Shown piece by piece: positions 36,118-46,797 of a stretch of DNA of 64,000 nt; position 1 is the first letter of the stretch, and each line of letters opens with the position of its first letter. The stretch covers positions 62,001 to 126,000 of the forward strand of contig SKCR01029090.1 in assembly GCA_019454045.1 (NCBI GenBank), in the 5' to 3' direction. The position numbers and the translations under genes are program-made. Source of the stretch: Zanthoxylum bungeanum. Its lineage: Eukaryota > Streptophyta > Magnoliopsida > Sapindales > Rutaceae. The notes under the pieces were generated by a model. The model saw only the letters and a list, made by a program, of their open reading frames with translations. It was not told the DNA's origin and ran no database searches.

Positions 36118-36620
36118 CGACATTTTGTGGTGTGTTGGCAGATGCCTTGGTTATGTTGGCAGCATGCGTGTGGATTACTAGTGGTGGCAAGTTGGTAGGC
36201 TTTGCTTGCTCGTGTATCTCGCTTGAAGGTAGCTTCCCAAGCGATGTGGGACAAAATTTTGCATGAAGAGGCTGTAGACTTCTTGTATTCTTCATTCATG
36301 CATGCAACGTGGGCTGTGGTTCCACCTTTTATTTTATCTTTTGCTTTGGGCTTGCTTCATGGGCTTGCTGTAAAAAAAAGAAGGAAATAATAATGGCTTC
36401 AAGCAAACATGGGCCTATAGTACATGGAATATATTCTTTAAGAATATTTATACATGTATTTGGTTTAACTTTACTTTGCGCATGTGGCTAGACGTGGCAC
36501 TATATTGAGCTTAGTATCGCGTGACTGCATGTACTTCGACAAAACCATGATTTTCGGGCTCTGCTTTCTCTGACTGCTCCTTCTTCACGGTGTGACGTGG
36601 CTGGGGACCCTTTTTCATGT
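36118..36620 (+). other. E3 interior of unknown origin
   Basis: Overlapping open frames (a WAVVPPFILSFALGLLHG-like hydrophobic reading near 36310-36370 among them) hint at further captured sequence. I cannot match them to a family and see no clear gene structure. Confidence 0.3.
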
Positions 36621-36629
36621 AGCACAAGC

Positions 36630-37172
36630 GTAATCACCCCATTCCCCTGAGTAGAACCATAATGGCTTCAGCATCTGAATGATGTGGCAGAACTAAGGTG
36701 CTAGGTTCTGCCTCAAGAATGACCAATCTATAATTGTCTATGCCGCGAAGAAGAAGAGATTTGTGACTGAATCTCTGAAAAACCCTCATATGACCCCCAT
36801 CGGACCTTAGCCGATACCGAAATCTTTGGTTAGATTCGTCTTTTTCTTTCTGTTTATCGCACCAACTCTTGCACCTCTGCTGCTTCTGCTCCTCTCCCAA
36901 ATATTTCCTCCTCCCACGTTCATTTTGACACTGCTCGTATTTCTGCTGTGGGTCCCGCTGATCATCAGCAATATCTCTGCTTCCTCCTCCTTACTGCTCT
37001 TTGTATTGTCTCACGCATCTCCTCTTGCACTGCCTCTTTTGCCTTGCCTCTTGCCTGTCACACAGCTGCTTGCACTCTTGCTCCTGGTCACTCGGAAAAC
37101 TATTGACACTTTCTTCAAACTGCTCTCTTTCTCGATCTCGTCCTCGTTGGCGCTTTAAGCAGTGGCTCTGAC
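36630..37172 (-). pseudogene. Captured vicilin (7S globulin) fragment
   Basis: Minus strand, one reading frame with a single TAA. The N-terminal part has repeated C-x3-C motifs (CQSHC, CKQLC, CKRRC, CKSWC) in a Q/R/E-rich setting. It then runs RFRYRLRSDGGHMRVFQRFS, LLRGIDNYRLVILEAEPSTL and VLPHHSDAEAIMVLLRGMG. This is the pro-domain plus start of the first cupin barrel of vicilin-type seed storage proteins, and it ends where the barrel has barely begun. The minus orientation relative to E3 and the interior stop mark it as a non-functional captured copy. Confidence 0.9.
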
Positions 37173-38280
37173 ACTGGTGCTATTTTTCTATGCCTTTTTC
37201 CTCCGCCAGTCACCACTACTGGCACTTCTCGAGCTCCCGTGGTGAGCTATCTGATTCTCATTCAGTGTACCTCATCTCACAACGAGCTACACAAGCAAAC
37301 AAACCTCAGGACGACAACTCCACTGCACGACACTCTTCTATATAGCGACCGACGACGGTTTTGTCTATAAGAATTTGATAGACGCCGCAAAAGAGCAAAG
37401 CCGGTGTGGTGGTGACAAGGAATGATAGATCACACTCGTTTATAGATACTTGAAACAAGCTTGCAAGCATGTTACATTTGGCTTTTGCATTCTTGCGATT
37501 GCCATGCAAGGCGAAATCTGTCATATGTAATACGATCTCTAAAACAACAGATCCTTCCTGTCAGCATGGGCTACCCTTGACCTACCGTTTGGGCTGTCTA
37601 AGTGGGCTTTGGACTACTCTTAAATTTTGGAGTAGATCCCTTGATGTACCTGTCTATACTCGGTTTAGAATTGGATTATTTTTCCTTTGTTTCTTTGATT
37701 TAGACTTTCTTGTCTGGCTCTCTCTCAAGCTTGTTTACCCTTTCTTGGGGACTAGTCTTCAGGCCCAAGTCGTGATTAGTTTGACAAGTCAAAAACATGA
37801 TTTTATTGGTGATTCATCCATCAGTTGATTACACCTCTTCAAAGTTATGGTCTTTTGGGCCTTTGTGCTTGCTCTTTCGGATGAGTCTCTCTCTCTCATG
37901 CCCACATATGGTCGTTGACTGCCCGAAACACATGATCCCCATACCACAGACGTCTATTTTAGGGGACCACCAGATGACAAGTACAAAGAGAATAATATAT
38001 ATTTCTTCCATTTGACAAGCTATTGGATAGACCAGCATATGACCCAATCCATATGACTTATTGATACTGGAAGATCAACTAGCTTACTCAACGAAGCCTT
38101 TAGGCAACGGGTAAAAGAGCACTTGCTCTCCGTCGCTTTCGTGATTCATGTTCTCAAAATTTACAGGTAATGTCATACGACCTGTGTGAAGACCTTCATC
38201 TGGTCCAGAAAAAATGAAGACTCCCCCTGGTGCCTTTTCAGGACTAGTCACAGAAGAATATCCTAGCCTTTATCAGGTCC
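37173..38280. other. E3 interior, unassigned
   Basis: Includes a 72-codon minus frame (37306-37524) that could be another captured piece, and AT/CT-rich sequence. I recognise no family and see no repeat structure here. Confidence 0.35.
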
Positions 38281-39000
38281 ACTCGATATATAGACTCGGT
38301 TTGGTCACTCTTCGATACCAAACGAGTGAATGTCTTCCTGGCCTTCATTAGGTCCAGTCGACGGGAACACTCCCCAAATGACTCGTGATGAAGTCAAGTT
38401 AAGTTCATGGACCTTCTTCTGGTCCACACGGCATGTAAACTCGGTTTGGTCCCTCTTCGATACCAAACAAGTGAATATCTTCATGGCCTTCATCGGGTCC
38501 AGTCGACGGGATCACCCCTCAATTTGCTCGTAGTAGAGCCAAGTGTAAATCCTTTGACCTTCCACTGGTCCAGGCGACATGTAGACTCGGTTTGTTCATT
38601 TTGGTGCCAAACGAGTGGTTTTCTTCCTGGCCTCATCAGGTCCAGTCAACTGGGACATCCCTCACTGACTCATGACGAGTCAAGTTGTAGACATGGATTA
38701 CACATGTCGTATGACTTATATCCTGACCTTCATCTGGTTCAATCGATTGGGTACTTCCCCAATGGCTCTGGTAGAGTCAAGTTCATTATCCCGACCATCA
38801 TCTGGTTCGGTCGACTGGGTACTTCCCCAATAGCTCTGGTAGAGTCAAGTTCATTACCCCGACTATCATCTGGTTCGGTCGACTGGGTACTTCCTCAATG
38901 GCTCTGGTAGAGTCAAGTTCATTATCCCGACTATCATCTGGTTCGGTCGACTGGGTACTTCCCCAATGGCTCTGGTAGAGTCAAGTTCATTACTTGACAT
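38280..39000 (+). repeat. E3 3'-proximal tandem repeats
   Basis: First two larger units around GGTCCAGTCGACGGGA (38280-38690), then about four 68-bp units from about 38722 with TCATCTGGTTCGGTCGACTG, GGTACTTCCCCAATGGCTCT and GGTAGAGTCAAGTTCATTA. The same unit in reverse lies in E4 at about 46780-46840. Confidence 0.85.
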
Positions 39001-39114
39001 TCCTTTAATTCAAACAATAGGCAGCATCAACGCTCGAGTACACCTACATACTATGGCCTCGTCCCAGGCGACACACGCGTCAAGTACTCTCCAAGCCAAG
39101 GACTCTTTGACTTA

Positions 39115-39131
39115 GAGAGTATGGGACAAAC
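39115..39131 (+). other. E3 polypurine tract
   Basis: GAGAGTATGGGACAAAC ends directly at the 3' LTR start. Confidence 0.82.
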
Positions 39132-39831
39132 TGTACGGGCCAAATTTGGTCCAATGACAATTTTGACCTTTTGGTTCGGGCCCAATACGAAATGCACCCA
39201 AGCCCCTAGCATAGATCCATGCCCAAATTGCTACCTCAAAACCACACACTAGAGGAAGCCCCAAGGTTTAATGTATATAGAGGCCCATAGATTCACAAGC
39301 CCAGGCCCAATGAGATACCACATGCCTGAACCACAATCAAGGCTCACCCCACGCCAGTCCACGTAACACCCAGACTCATAAACACCACCCAGCCGTTTTT
39401 CAGTCTTTAACGAGCATGCATAATTACCCATTCATGAAACGACCGTTACCAACACACAAAATGTGTACGTCAATTAAACGCATTCATGAGTCTCACCTCA
39501 AATAGGTTATAAAAGGAACCGAAGTCTAGAAGGAAAGGGGGAAGCTTTACTACTCTCAACTCAGTAATATCCTCTCCATAGCTCTCAGCACCTCCCACCT
39601 ACCGCCCTCACGGCAGCTCACGGGGATCAAGGTAATACCTGACCTTGCTCTTCTTTCTACGGTATTAGCATCTCATTTCCATCACTGACTTGGGCGTCGG
39701 AGTGTCTACGGCACCCACCACATCGGTGGGTAGTATCTCCACGCTCACCCTACCTTCTTTGTTTTGCAGGATCGCCAGTGCCCTTCTACGAAATCTCGAT
39801 TGTAGACCTCGGGCGAAAACCCGTGTCTACA
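39132..39831 (+). repeat. E3 3' LTR
   Basis: TGTACGGGCC to GTGTCTACA, 700 bp, followed by TGCTT. It differs from the 5' LTR at scattered sites (for example a small divergence near 39155), more than the two duplicated 5' copies differ from each other. Confidence 0.92.
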
Positions 39832-39836
39832 TGCTT

Positions 39837-41990
39837 TGAAAGTATAAACACAATATGTTTGTAATTAGGTCAAATATGTTCATGTTGGACATGAAACAAT
39901 TAATAAGAGTTTAGAACTCTAGATTAAGGCTTAGAGTTATGACTTACATTCTAGAATCACTTGACCACCTTTGGGTGAACTAAAATTATTCATGAGACAT
40001 TTCATAGTAGGATTCTAAATTGGTTTGTGTTTTGATTCAAATAAATACATATATGTATTTAGAATACATGTATGTTAGTTGTATAATATATGTTGTGGCT
40101 GGTTTTGATGTTAAAATTGGTTTTAAAATGTATTCAAATGATAGGAGAAAATTGAAAGTGTTTATGATTGATTTAAATGTTGAAATTACTTACTGCCGAG
40201 GGGAGCATCACGGAACTAAGCATCAGACATTCGGGCGTCGCGACTCTCACCCTCGCGCGTCGCGACTCCGGGACGTTTAGCTCTTTCACATTGCTCTCGC
40301 AGATTTGGGCGTCGCGACTCCCAATCCTCCGCGTCGCGACACCGAGAGATGATGAACACTAAAACTTCATTTTCTCCGTTTCGAGTTTCCATACTCCGAT
40401 TTGATCCCTGTTTTTTTCCTATGAACTCGTATCGGAATGTAGTTTTCATTAAAATATTTTAATATATTTTAAAATACACTTATCCATGATATCATTGGGT
40501 TAGACCCACTTCCGCTACGCGGGACACCGATCAGACCCTAGGGGTTCCACAACCGCCCCAGCATTATAATGTTTAAGTATTGGAAAAAAATCATCTACAT
40601 CCGAACGACGAATATAAATCATCACATCCGGCCGGACATAACCATCACATTTGGCCGAACATAACCTAAGCCAGGCTGGATATTTGCGCGTTTCCAGATT
40701 TTCAGTAGGATTCAATCTTTCTTTCATTTTTAGCCAACTTCCATAAAGCGAGATTGTTTCCTCCTTAAATACTTTCCTCAATTATCTTTTTCCTTGTTAC
40801 CATCCTCAATGATTGCCAATTTTCTTTTTAATAATTTCCTCATTAAGGAGATTATTTCATTCTTTAAACTGCAAACTGCTGCTATAAAATGAGAATCCTT
40901 ACACAACCAAATGGAGCCGAATTATAGAGACCTTAAATTGACATTTACCAAAGAAATCATAAAACACCCACACATAGCAACAAAATAGGATCAATTGTTT
41001 AAATTGATCCATTTTATTTTTAAAATAGGATCAATTAATTTATTAAGGCTATTTCATAAGTTGAAAGCTCCCCCAAAACCACACTATTTAAAACACTCCA
41101 ATTAACACTTCAAATTGGAGTGTTATGATGGTTTAAAATTTCTGTATTCCAAAAATATCCCCATTATCTTTTCATTATTCCCAATTTGTTCATTGATTAA
41201 ATCATTTTCACAACCACAATTGTTATTCATTTACAGTAATGATTTTTGGAAATTAATTATATTTGATTTAATATTAATTTTTATTATGAAATATTTTTTT
41301 TTAAATTTTTTTTAATCAATTTATATATTTATAGTAATTATTTACATTAAAAGGGTAATTCTGTATTTTTATATTTAACCTTACTTTACAATACTTTTTT
41401 TTGAAATCGTTGAAAATCTCACCGTCAAACCACCCGTTTCGAGCTTAAACGGAGCATGTAAAACCTCATGCTATCACAGGCTCTTACAAGAAACACACTC
41501 ATTGTATTCAAACCTAGGACCTCAATGTGAGATCCTGAACCATACACCCCCAAGCCACGACCATTGGAAACATTACTTACTTTACAATACATTCGAACCA
41601 AACACAACAATATTATTAAATCATCATTTTATTATACCATACTTTCAAATATCAAAAGGTAACTCATTTTACTATACCTCTTATTATTTTATCTTATCAT
41701 ACTTTAATAAACCTCCTCAAAGGGTAAAGGACCTAAAAGTAACCAAGGGGCTTAAATAGAAACTCTCTGTTTCATGTTGACCAGGACGTAGCGCCTTAAA
41801 ATACAACCAGTTACACCCAATCCCTCATAAATCCTAAGTAAAAAAAAAAAAAAAAAAAAAACCTTTTTCTCTGGCTTGGCTTGAAGAAAAAGAAAACTCT
41901 TTTATTAAATCCCTATCTTGCCCTTCTTTCTCAATACGAAAACAAAACATAGACATTTACTTCCAGTGTTTGTTTCATCTCGAAATTAAT
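39837..41990. other. Intergenic, upstream of the proteasome gene
   Basis: AT-rich. The first part probably continues the Copia-B LTR or its flank. At 40230-40345 four GCGTCGCGAC-type motifs lie in a GC-rich patch, followed at 40362-40461 by a stretch that is also present at 57781-57880 inside the hAT element. A 22-base A run is at 41840-41861. No gene seen. Confidence 0.5.
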
Positions 41991-42006
41991 ACTGCGTCGT
42001 TTGATT

Positions 42007-42015
42007 AAACCCTAA
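42007..42015 (+). promoter_or_regulatory. Telo-box next to the proteasome start codon
   Basis: AAACCCTAA ends two bases before the ATG at 42018. Telo-boxes are enriched near the transcription start of plant genes for ribosomal and other housekeeping proteins; a regulatory role here is inferred. Confidence 0.5.
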
Positions 42016-42017
42016 AA

Positions 42018-44059
42018 ATGTTCAGGAACCAATACGACACGGACGTGACAACATGGAGCCCCGCTGGCCGATTATTTCAAGTGGAATACGCGATGGAGGC
42101 CGTCAAGCAAGGCTCCGCCGCAATCGGCCTCCGATCTAAGACTCACGTGGTCTTGGGCTGCGTTAACAAGGCCAACTCCGAGCTCTCGTCTCACCAGAAG
42201 AAGATCTTCAAGGTCGACGATCACATCGGCGTCGCTATCGCCGGTCTCACCGCCGACGGCCGTGTCCTGTCTCGTTACATGCGATCCGAGTGTATCAATT
42301 ACAGTTACACTTACGAGTCCCCGCTTCCTGCTGGTCGCCTCGTTGTCCAGCTCGCTGACAAAGCTCAGGTTCGTTACTCTCAAATCCTACTTTTATTTTT
42401 TTAATTTCAGTCAATGTGATTTATTGTTTTTAAATTTCGTTTTAGATTGTGTCAATTGAAGAGATTAGGGTTTTAGTTTGGGAATTTTTAATTTGTGAGT
42501 TAAAGTTCTAGATTTTGTGAAGGTGGCTGTTCAAGTTAATTAATGAAGTTCAACACTCTGATATTATTTGAAGTAACTGCAATGTAGGTTAAACAGATTA
42601 TAATTGTCATAAACAACTGATTTTTATTCAAAGAATTTCCTTTTTCTTTTCATTAGACGTAACTGTAGTTCCTGCATATATTGAAGTTTCTTCAGTCACT
42701 GGAATTCAGGCTATGATATCACCTATTTGTTTGAGCCAGGATTTTATATTGTTGGGCTCTTCATCTTTGTGTGTTAATACTGTTCACAATATTTTGTTAA
42801 AACAGTAATAAGCTTAAGATCATGCAGCGTTAATTTTCTCCATTTTTATTTCACAAGACGTGGCAGTTTTCCAACTCACACCTCGGAGGTGAGTTGGGGT
42901 GGATCTTCAAGAGTTTCTGAGATGTTTTCTTAATACATTGGTTATCCAGTGTTATTTGGTTGTTGCATATTAATGTCCTTTTTTGGATTCATTTTTGAGG
43001 TAGATTGATTTTCTTTTTAAAAAAAAATGCAATTCTATCAAGTTGAAAGTTGAAACCCCTCCCCTTCTCTCTTTTGACAAATAAATTCAAATTTGGTTGC
43101 ATTGCAATGCAGATATAATCAGTGTGCTTTTGCTCATTCTTGAAATGTTGATTGTCTCTGTATATCATTTCAAATTTGGTAAACCATTTATATATTATCA
43201 TCAGTTGCACAAAGTGTTGCCATTCAGCATTTAGCTGTTCTAATGAAAGTCCTAAAATGATATGATTGGATGAATTTAAAGTAAAGTTGAGGTCAAATTA
43301 ATTGGCATAATTACATTATTCTCAGTTATTGCATGTTTTTTTTTTCTCTCTCATGTCTCCTGAATGTAGCATGGGTGAAGCTAGACTGCTATATGGTGTG
43401 TGCTTGTTTGGTTAATTCAAATCTTGTTTCAGACTTTTCAAACATTGCTCTTTGGAGTTGACTCTTTAGATATTGCACTTTGCATTAAAAGAGAGGAGAA
43501 AGAAAAACAACTTACCATACTAAATAATTCTGATATGTATTATTTATAATAATACATATGTGGGTGACAGGTCTGCACCCAACGCTCATGGAAACGGCCA
43601 TACGGCGTTGGTCTGCTGGTAGCTGGCTTGGATGAGAAAGGAGCCCACCTTTACTACAACTGTCCAAGTGGGAACTACTTCGAGTATCAGGCATTTGCCA
43701 TTGGTTCCCGTTCACAAGCTGCAAAGACATACTTGGAGCGCAGGTTTGAGAACTTTACCACTTCTTCAAGGGAAGATCTGATCAAGGATGCTCTGATGGC
43801 AATTAGGGAAACCTTGCAAGGAGAAACACTAAAGAGTTCCATTTGCACAGTTGCCGTGGTAGGAGCTGAGGAGCCATTCCATATTTTAGATCAAGAAACT
43901 GTACAAAAGTTGATTGATTCATTTGAGATTGCCGGAAATGAAGAGGGTCCTGCTGCTGCACCAGATACTTCTGCAGAAGGAGGTGCGGCTGCAGAAGAGG
44001 GTGGTTCCAATGATCAGGGTGCTCCAGCAGACCATGGTGTAGCTCCAATGGAAATTTGA
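42018..44059 (+). CDS. PAF1: 20S proteasome subunit alpha type-1 (PAF), two exons
   Basis: Exon 1 is 42018-42368 (117 codons, [20 protein letters not shown] to [10 protein letters not shown]). A GT..AG intron spans 42369-43570. Exon 2 is 43571-44059 ([14 protein letters not shown] to GVAPMEI, TGA). The total is 279 residues, close to the plant family length. The alpha-subunit N-terminal signature ([20 protein letters not shown]) and the central [18 protein letters not shown] block are intact; the C-terminus is an acidic Ala/Glu/Gly-rich tail typical of this subunit. It forms part of the outer heptameric ring of the 20S core particle in cytosol and nucleus and is not itself catalytic. The start is fixed by the family N-terminus. 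No damage seen. PAF1 versus PAF2 cannot be separated. Confidence 0.96.
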
Positions 44060-44470
44060 GGACGCAATGACCAGAATTCAGCTTCTCCATCTTTGTCTTT
44101 AGATGAGGTTTTTAAGCATGTGTTTGATGGGTTCCATTGAATATGGATTGCATATTGGAAAATCATTTTGTTGGATATTTATTTTTCCTGTTATGGTGCA
44201 GTACAAACATTTTAATGCCAGCCTTTCCTGAACTCCAAATTTCTTCTACCTTCTGTGTTTGTTTCAGTTCTGTACACATAGCTCGCATTGCATAGGCTGA
44301 GATTCTTTAACATGCTGTTCAATTTTGCATGCCACATTGAATTAAGTTGATGAATTCTGTATCATTTTACTTCCCACGTATTTAGACTCTTGATACACTT
44401 TTTACATGGGCTCTCTGTCTTTGTTGTGGAAATATGGATAAAATTATATGCATAAACGGTCTCAAATCAC
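44060..44470 (+). other. 3' UTR and downstream spacer of PAF
   Basis: T-rich sequence without a long frame. The 3' UTR probably ends within the first 250-350 bases, but I see no unambiguous poly(A) signal. Confidence 0.4.
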
Positions 44471-45496
44471 CTCACTATCTCTGTTGCTTCGTCCTCATTG
44501 GCAAAGCAGAGGTCTATATTCCCCGATTCCAATAGCTGTAGAAGATGAGTTACCATCTGGTCAAAGACTATATAAGATAACACAATCACACCTAAAAAAT
44601 TGATGCATTGAGAAACTAGTGCCAATTAGAAATAATAAGCTTCCACTTTGATTACATATCAATTCACAAATCACAGCTCTGCTTCCATATAATCATGGTA
44701 GAAACTCTTAACAATGTTTCAGTTTCACAGCAATTAATAAAAGTCCATCGCACACAGAACATATACACTCCCTTGGATCAAATGAAAAGAGAATCAGGAA
44801 TTATTGTTAAAACTAAACCTCAAAACTTGCTAAATCCATGGAAACAGAAAGACCCTCTTGTTTGGCAATCCGAATAGCCGCTTGAATAACTTCCAAATTG
44901 AACAATCCTAATCTCAGAACCAACCACTGTAACAAAAGATAAATTAGTAACCAAATCCATAATTTATTCATCTTTTAAAAGCTACAAAACTAGACAGGAG
45001 GCAAGACTGAGCAAGTTCATGGTTGAATGATATTGTCTCTGTCAACCAACCTTTATTATAGCTTTACATCATAGAGAATGTCATCTCCAACAGTCTGTAG
45101 TATAGGTTTTACACAAATCACCACGACCAGGATTAATCAACAAAATTTTAAATTCTAGTTAAAGAGGCCTAACCTTAGAGCCTTTAACATCCTCTACAAT
45201 CAGTTCATTTGCCTGAAACGCAACAACTTCATACCGTAAGCTTAAGAAGACAGCAAAAGCCCTCAAATGAAATGGCATTATAACAAGCACCTGAACTTTT
45301 ACAGCAACCGCATTGTACGATTGCCTGATGCATCAAATAGGCAAACACACTGTGGGATACCATTTACTGATGAAATTTCAGAACTTAAGCCACATATAGA
45401 TCACACTCAAACATAATAAACATTCAAAACCCAATCAAATTCACAAATACAAAATTCACCTGGCCAGTTGGTCCCCTCTTCATTCTCAATTGCAAC
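44471..45496 (-). pseudogene. pfkB-family carbohydrate kinase gene remnant
   Basis: Five exon pieces in order on the minus strand, with splice sites: 45460-45496 (LQLRMKRGPTGQ), 45291-45349 (CVCLFDASGNRTM, then about 11 bases lost before AVKVQ), 45174-45212 (ANELIVEDVKGSK), 44819-44926 (WLVLRLGLFNLEVIQAAIRI, AKQEGLSVSMDLASFE) and 44471-44556 (MVTHLLQLLESGNIDLCFAN, EDEATEIVR). This is the middle of a plant pfkB (ribokinase/adenosine-kinase-like) protein. The N-terminal part is missing beyond 45497 and the C-terminal catalytic GxGD region is missing toward PAF. Exon 2 is deleted and frameshifted. Well-kept splice sites suggest recent loss. The exact substrate is unknown. Confidence 0.82.
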
Positions 45497-45953
45497 CTAC
45501 ATAACATTTCACAATTCAGTCTTGAGCGCATGTTTCCCTGTGTCACGGTCCCGGTTTAAGGCTAGCACAATCGGCCACTTTGTAAAGGAGCTCAAGTTTC
45601 AGGACACCAGATCAAGCTCGTTCATGGTTAGGTATATCTCTCATGGGACCTTGTACTGGGGACATTTTATCTATGAGGCCCCATTCTAACGTTTGTCGGG
45701 AGATTTAGAAACATGCTCGCTTGCCGTTAGCCGCGAGCCTAGTTTTGGTGTATTGTGAGGAGCTTATGCTACGGGGCGCCAGATCGAGTGGGACCAAGGT
45801 CATAAGTGAATTTTATGGTCACATGTACGGGAAAATTTCAGCCGTGGGATTTGATTTCTTCTTTTCTGTCATCCTCACCCCAAATAAATACAACCACCCC
45901 TCTTCAAAAAGTGGAACAAGTCCACTTACATACTAGCATGCAAAATGACATTT
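45497..45953. other. Unclassified segment abutting the kinase remnant
   Basis: More GC-rich than its surroundings (motifs such as TCACGGTCCCGGTTTAAGG and GGGGCGCCAGATCGAG). It starts exactly where kinase exon homology stops and ends at the E4 target site, so it may be a transposon fragment. Two parts share a CAGATC(A/G)AG setting. I could not assign a family. Confidence 0.35.
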
Positions 45954-45958
45954 CTATC
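45954..45958. other. E4 target site duplication, left copy
   Basis: CTATC before the LTR and again at 54492-54496 after the other LTR. Confidence 0.9.
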
Positions 45959-46576
45959 TGTGGAGGCTGAATTTCACCCGAGGTCCACAATCGAGATTTT
46001 GTAGAGATGGGGCACTAGCGATCCTGTTAAACAAAGAAGTAGAGTGAGCGTGGAGAATCTACCCACCGGTGTGGTGGATGCCGTTGGCACTCCGACGCTC
46101 AAGTCAGTAGTGAAGACGAGCTGTAAATAATGAAAGAGCAAGGTTCAGGGTTACCTTGATCCCCGTAAGCTGCCGTGAGGGCGGAATGTAAAAGAAGCTG
46201 AGAGCTATCAGTTGAATATTATTGAGCCGTGGATAGTCGAGCTTGAATGCCCCTTCTCTTCTGGACTTTGGTTCCTCTTATAGGCGATTCGAGGTGGGAC
46301 TCATGAATGCCTTAATTGTTTATACGTTTTGGGTGCTTGTAACAGTCGAGTCATGAAGAGGCAGTTATGGGCAATCATGAAGGGTAGTTATGGGTCTGGA
46401 CGTTTCATGGGTTGACATTTGAAGGGGTTCAGATATCGGTCTTTGGGTATGGTGTTTCTCCGAGCCTGGGGCTGCACAATGTCTTTGGGTTCGGTTAGGG
46501 GGTTTCGATGGTGCATTTAGCAGTGGGCCTGAGGCGAAAGGTCGAAATTAACCTTGGACCAAATTTGGCCCGTACA
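45959..46576 (-). repeat. E4 3' LTR
   Basis: Plus strand TGTGGAGGCTGA to GGCCCGTACA, 618 bp, very similar to 53874-54491 (few visible substitutions). Confidence 0.93.
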
Positions 46577-46593
46577 GTTTGTCCCCTACTCTC
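46577..46593 (-). other. E4 polypurine tract
   Basis: The minus strand reads GAGAGTAGGGGACAAAC directly before the LTR. Confidence 0.85.
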
Positions 46594-46797
46594 TAAGTCA
46601 AAGAGTCCTTGGCTTGGAGAGTATTTGACGCGCGTGTCGAGACCCTAGGATGAAGGTGTACCTGAGCGTCGATGCTGCCTATTGATTGAACCAAACGAAT
46701 GTCAAGTTATGAACTTGACTCTACATGATCCATCGTGGATGTGTCCAGTCGAATGAGCTAGATGAAGGTCAAGATCATGAACTTGACTCTACAAGAG

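Larger units (their letters stand above)
31393..39831 (+). mobile_element. E3: non-autonomous LTR retrotransposon carrying host gene fragments
   Basis: LTRs of 701 and 700 bp (TGTACGGGCC..GTCTACA), primer binding site TGGCGCCCACCGTGGGG, and polypurine tract. The interior has no gag or pol but holds pieces of several host genes on both strands, plus tandem repeats shared with E4. LTR ends, primer site, tract and repeats match E4, so both belong to one family. Transposition would have depended on an enzyme donor. Confidence 0.88.

Noticed and set aside
36826..37158. Hydrophobic 110-residue plus-strand frame rich in Leu
   Set aside because: It is the antisense of the vicilin pro-domain; Gln/Glu/Arg codons read in reverse give Leu, Phe and Ser.
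42072..42383. Minus-strand frame of 103 codons
   Set aside because: Shadow of PAF exon 1; the plus-strand protein is a clear full-family match. The minus frame at 43803-44090 is likewise a shadow of exon 2.
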